64,000 bases of DNA from Thysanoteuthis rhombus (taxonomy: Eukaryota > Mollusca > Cephalopoda > Oegopsida > Thysanoteuthidae), in the NCBI GenBank assembly GCA_963457665.1, contig OY735227.1, positions 51,691,844 to 51,755,843 on the forward strand, written 5' to 3'. The position numbers were made by a program, and so were the translations under genes. The notes under the pieces were generated by a model. That model had not been told where the DNA came from, searched no databases, and saw only the letters and a program-made list of their open reading frames with translations. This document shows positions 61,305-64,000 of this stretch, one piece after another (position 1 is the first letter of the stretch; each line of letters starts with the position of its first letter).

Positions 61305-61580
61305 TTGTACGTGTGTTTGTGTGTTCCTACGTTCCTGGCCATACCGTTTTGTCCACCGACTTGAAAATGGGTACCAGTACTCTGCTTAACCATATCCAGA
61401 ATGTAGATGTTTTTAGATATTTTTTTTTCTATCTGTATCTTCCACTGGAAAACTCCAGTGATGTCATATAAAGAATTTATTCTGACCATAGTTATCTTCG
61501 ATAGAATTTTTTTTACGTGACTTCAAATTTTGATGCTACGGTTGTTCGAATATTGACTGTGATGGCGGGTTTTACCTTTT
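61305..61580 (+). repeat. Interspersed repeat family S3, copy 2
   Basis: GTGTGTTTGTGTGTTCCTAC, then CGTTCCTGGCCATACCGTTT, and ATATTGACTGTGATGGCGG. Matches 12866-13110. Confidence 0.7.
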
Positions 61581-62210
61581 GTTTAGTTTGATATTCTTGA
61601 GATATTGAAAGTAAACAGACAAAATGGTGAGCAACAAACGCAATGCATTTGCAAAATTACTCAATCATTGCAGTCATTCTTGTCAGCAAAGGGAAACAAG
61701 TATCGATTATATTGGATGAAATTCAGAAAAAAATATGCTTTAGAATTTTTGATGAATACACTTAATTTCATTTGTCCACGTACCACTGAAAGTTAAACTG
61801 CGGATAAAGATGGAGCACTGAAAGGAAAACTGCGGATAAGGGGGACTGCAAGAAGAGAAAATACGAATTATCTAAAGTATATCTAAAGAGAAATCAATCC
61901 ATATTCCTGGGCTTGGGAATGCTGATGACGTAATTTATACCTATTACGAGAATTGATAGGAAAAAACTATAAATAATTGTTTACCACGAGAATTCATTGA
62001 AAAAAAAAGAATAAATGACGTCAGTGAACAGGGGGTAAACAGAATGACTCATGTAAAGCTAGCTAGTGAACGTCAACGGAGTTCGAACTATGAGCATGAT
62101 CAGTAGATTCTCAGTCCCGTTACCTATGCAATCACCTTGTACTATAAAATTATGAAGAAATACATTTAATTTCATTATGTAATTTTTTTTCTCGGACTAT
62201 TGTCCTCATC
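61581..62210. other. No gene recognised
   Basis: Contains a local repeat (GAAAACTGCGGATAA, CTGCGGATAAAGATGGAG) at 61795-61845. Confidence 0.5.
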
Positions 62211-62213
62211 TAG

Positions 62214-62270
62214 GTTCGTTTCTTGAATACAACCTTTCAGTTGTTATACCCTACGGCCGTCTTCAGGAAA
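62214..62270 (-). ncRNA. Weak hammerhead-like core (tentative)
   Basis: Minus strand has CTGAAGA (62260-62266) and GAAAC (62218-62222), with a hairpin between them (CAAC..GTTG, 62230-62243). Spacing is long and stem I is not convincing. Confidence 0.2.
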
Positions 62271-62969
<699 letters not shown>

Positions 62970-63020
62970 GGGAAAAAAGGAAGTGAATTAGTGAGGAGGA
63001 GAGAAGTAGAGAGAAAATAC

Positions 63021-63091
63021 CTTGTTTACTATTACAATTTCGGAAAGTTTGTTCGGATCGACCACATCACCTTCTGTCATATTTGGTTCGC
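63021..63091 (-). CDS. Receptor tyrosine kinase, exon A (extracellular stalk)
   Basis: First exon of the kinase gene visible here. On the minus strand an acceptor (ATTCCAG) precedes 71 nt and a donor (GTATTTTC) follows. The exon starts with two bases of a split codon, then encodes 23 residues beginning EPNMTEGD and ending IVIVNK, and ends in phase 0, as the next exon requires. NMT is a possible N-glycosylation site, which fits an extracellular stalk just before the membrane. The acceptor's upstream tract is made almost wholly of a TTA microsatellite. Earlier ectodomain exons (Ig, Frizzled, kringle or LRR, depending on family) are outside the window. The exon call rests on splice signals, phase match and reading frame; no family domain is recognisable in so short a piece. 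Confidence 0.7.
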
Positions 63092-63094
63092 CTG

Positions 63095-63180
<86 letters not shown>

Positions 63181-63182
63181 GT
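63095..63182. repeat. (AAT)n microsatellite
   Basis: About 28 perfect AAT units. On the gene's strand, (TTA)n leads into the exon A acceptor. Confidence 0.98.
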
Positions 63183-64000
63183 AACCCTAGGGATGATACA
63201 GATAGGCTATACGTTAAGAGAAAAGAAGGTGGTAGGGGGCTCATCAGCATAGAAGATTGTGTCCAGAGAGCTAAAGTAGTCCTAGATAGATATGTGCAAA
63301 CAAATAGTGAAGAAATCATAAAGAGCGCGAGGGATAGTGCAACAAACAATAAAGTAGAAATCAATGGAACAGTACAGCAAACTAGAAAAGAAAAGTGGGA
63401 AGGGAAAAAATTGTACGGCGAGTTTAAAAGACAGATAAAAGATATAGCAGACGAGAAATCATGGACGTGGTTACGAAAGGGAAACCTTAAGAGAGAAACA
63501 GAATCGCTCATCATGGCAGCCCAAAACAAAAGCATAAGGACAAACTACATAAAAGCAAAAATCGACAGAACACAGACAAACAGCAAATGCCGCATGTGCG
63601 GTGAAAGAGATGAGACAGTAAACCACATAATTAGTGAATGTAGCCAACTCGCCCAGAAGGAGTATAAGCATAGACACGATAGAGTAGCAACGATGATACA
63701 CTGGGAACTAAGTAAACAAATGGGATTCAACCATGGGGAAAAGTGGTATCAGCACAAGCCAGAGGCAGTTTTGGAGAATGACAACCACAAACTACTCTGG
63801 GACTTTGACATCCAAACTGACCACCTCATCCAGGCAAGAAGGCCGGACTTAGTAATAGTAGACAAAAAAAGGAAGGCCTGCCAAATAGTAGACGTTGCTG
63901 TACCTGCAGACCATAGAGTAAAAAAGAAGGAGGGTGAAAAAAGGGAAAAATACCAGGACCTAGCAAGGGAGTTAAAGAAAATGTGGAACATGAAAACCAG
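63183..64000 (+). mobile_element. LINE with restriction-like endonuclease (R2/R4-Dong type), open coding end
   Basis: A single uninterrupted frame of about 272 codons runs from the microsatellite edge off the window end. It begins RDDTDRLYVKRKEGGRGLIS, the region after the reverse transcriptase. It then shows a CCHC knuckle (CRMCGERDETVNHIISEC), a KHRHDRV motif and the nuclease core RPDLVIVD followed by QIVDVAVPAD. That order, CCHC, RHD, PD..D, is the signature of LINEs using a restriction-like endonuclease. The element is 5'-truncated exactly at (AAT)n. It is antisense to the kinase gene and lies just 5' of exon A. Intactness implies recent insertion. Confidence 0.85.

Noticed and set aside
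63022-63535. Poly-Ile and poly-Leu frames across the AAT array
   Set aside because: Microsatellite translations. The real signals are the exon on the minus strand and the LINE frame on the plus strand.

Overview
The window is animal (metazoan) genomic DNA: AT-rich, intron-dominated and crowded with microsatellites and decayed transposable elements. The only host gene I can support is a receptor tyrosine kinase on the minus strand. Five exons (63021-63091, 44200-44554, 37688-37849, 31144-31262, 18280-18453) join with matching splice phases. They encode the membrane stalk, one transmembrane helix, a juxtamembrane NPxY-type motif and a contiguous kinase domain from the glycine loop to just after DFG. 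Upstream ectodomain exons and the downstream kinase C-lobe exon(s) lie outside the window, so nearly everything here is intron (about 18.5, 6.4, 6.4 and 12.7 kb, plus the start of a fifth). Motifs place the kinase in the Trk/MuSK/ROR branch; I cannot decide among the three. Intron size and repeat content fit a spiralian such as a mollusc, but this is inference, and the abundant octopus tRNA-type SINE I would expect in an octopus was not seen.

The introns hold several element families. (1) About fifteen fragments of one RTE-clade LINE, with 3' ends in (CAT)n/(GAT)n; the longest is 50237-51990. Three have the 5'-inverted layout left by twin priming. (2) Two copies of a LINE with a restriction-like endonuclease (R2/R4-Dong type). 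One, at 63183-64000, is an open frame that runs off the window end and begins exactly at a (TAA)n tract, about 90 bp from the first kinase-gene exon. (3) Three fossil Penelope-like elements (minus strand 8230-8640, minus strand 26990-27320, plus strand about 33300-36330). (4) Remnants of DNA transposons: a mariner deletion derivative, a Tc1-like fragment and hAT-like termini. (5) Several tRNA-headed SINE-like pieces and at least eight unnamed interspersed repeats seen two or more times inside the window.

The most unusual signal is a hammerhead-ribozyme-like motif on the minus strand at 53956-53997, lying between a tRNA-like promoter segment (54019-54087) and a (TA)n tail. A second hammerhead-like fold, also beside (TA)n, is at 17173-17213. 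Other notable structures are a 3-kb 28-bp minisatellite with a LINE fragment and a SINE inserted in it (21050-24110), a minisatellite of quasi-palindromic units (39310-40035), a 70-bp inverted repeat with a 650-bp spacer (52411-53203), and long polypurine tracts at 1-690 and 43860-44180.
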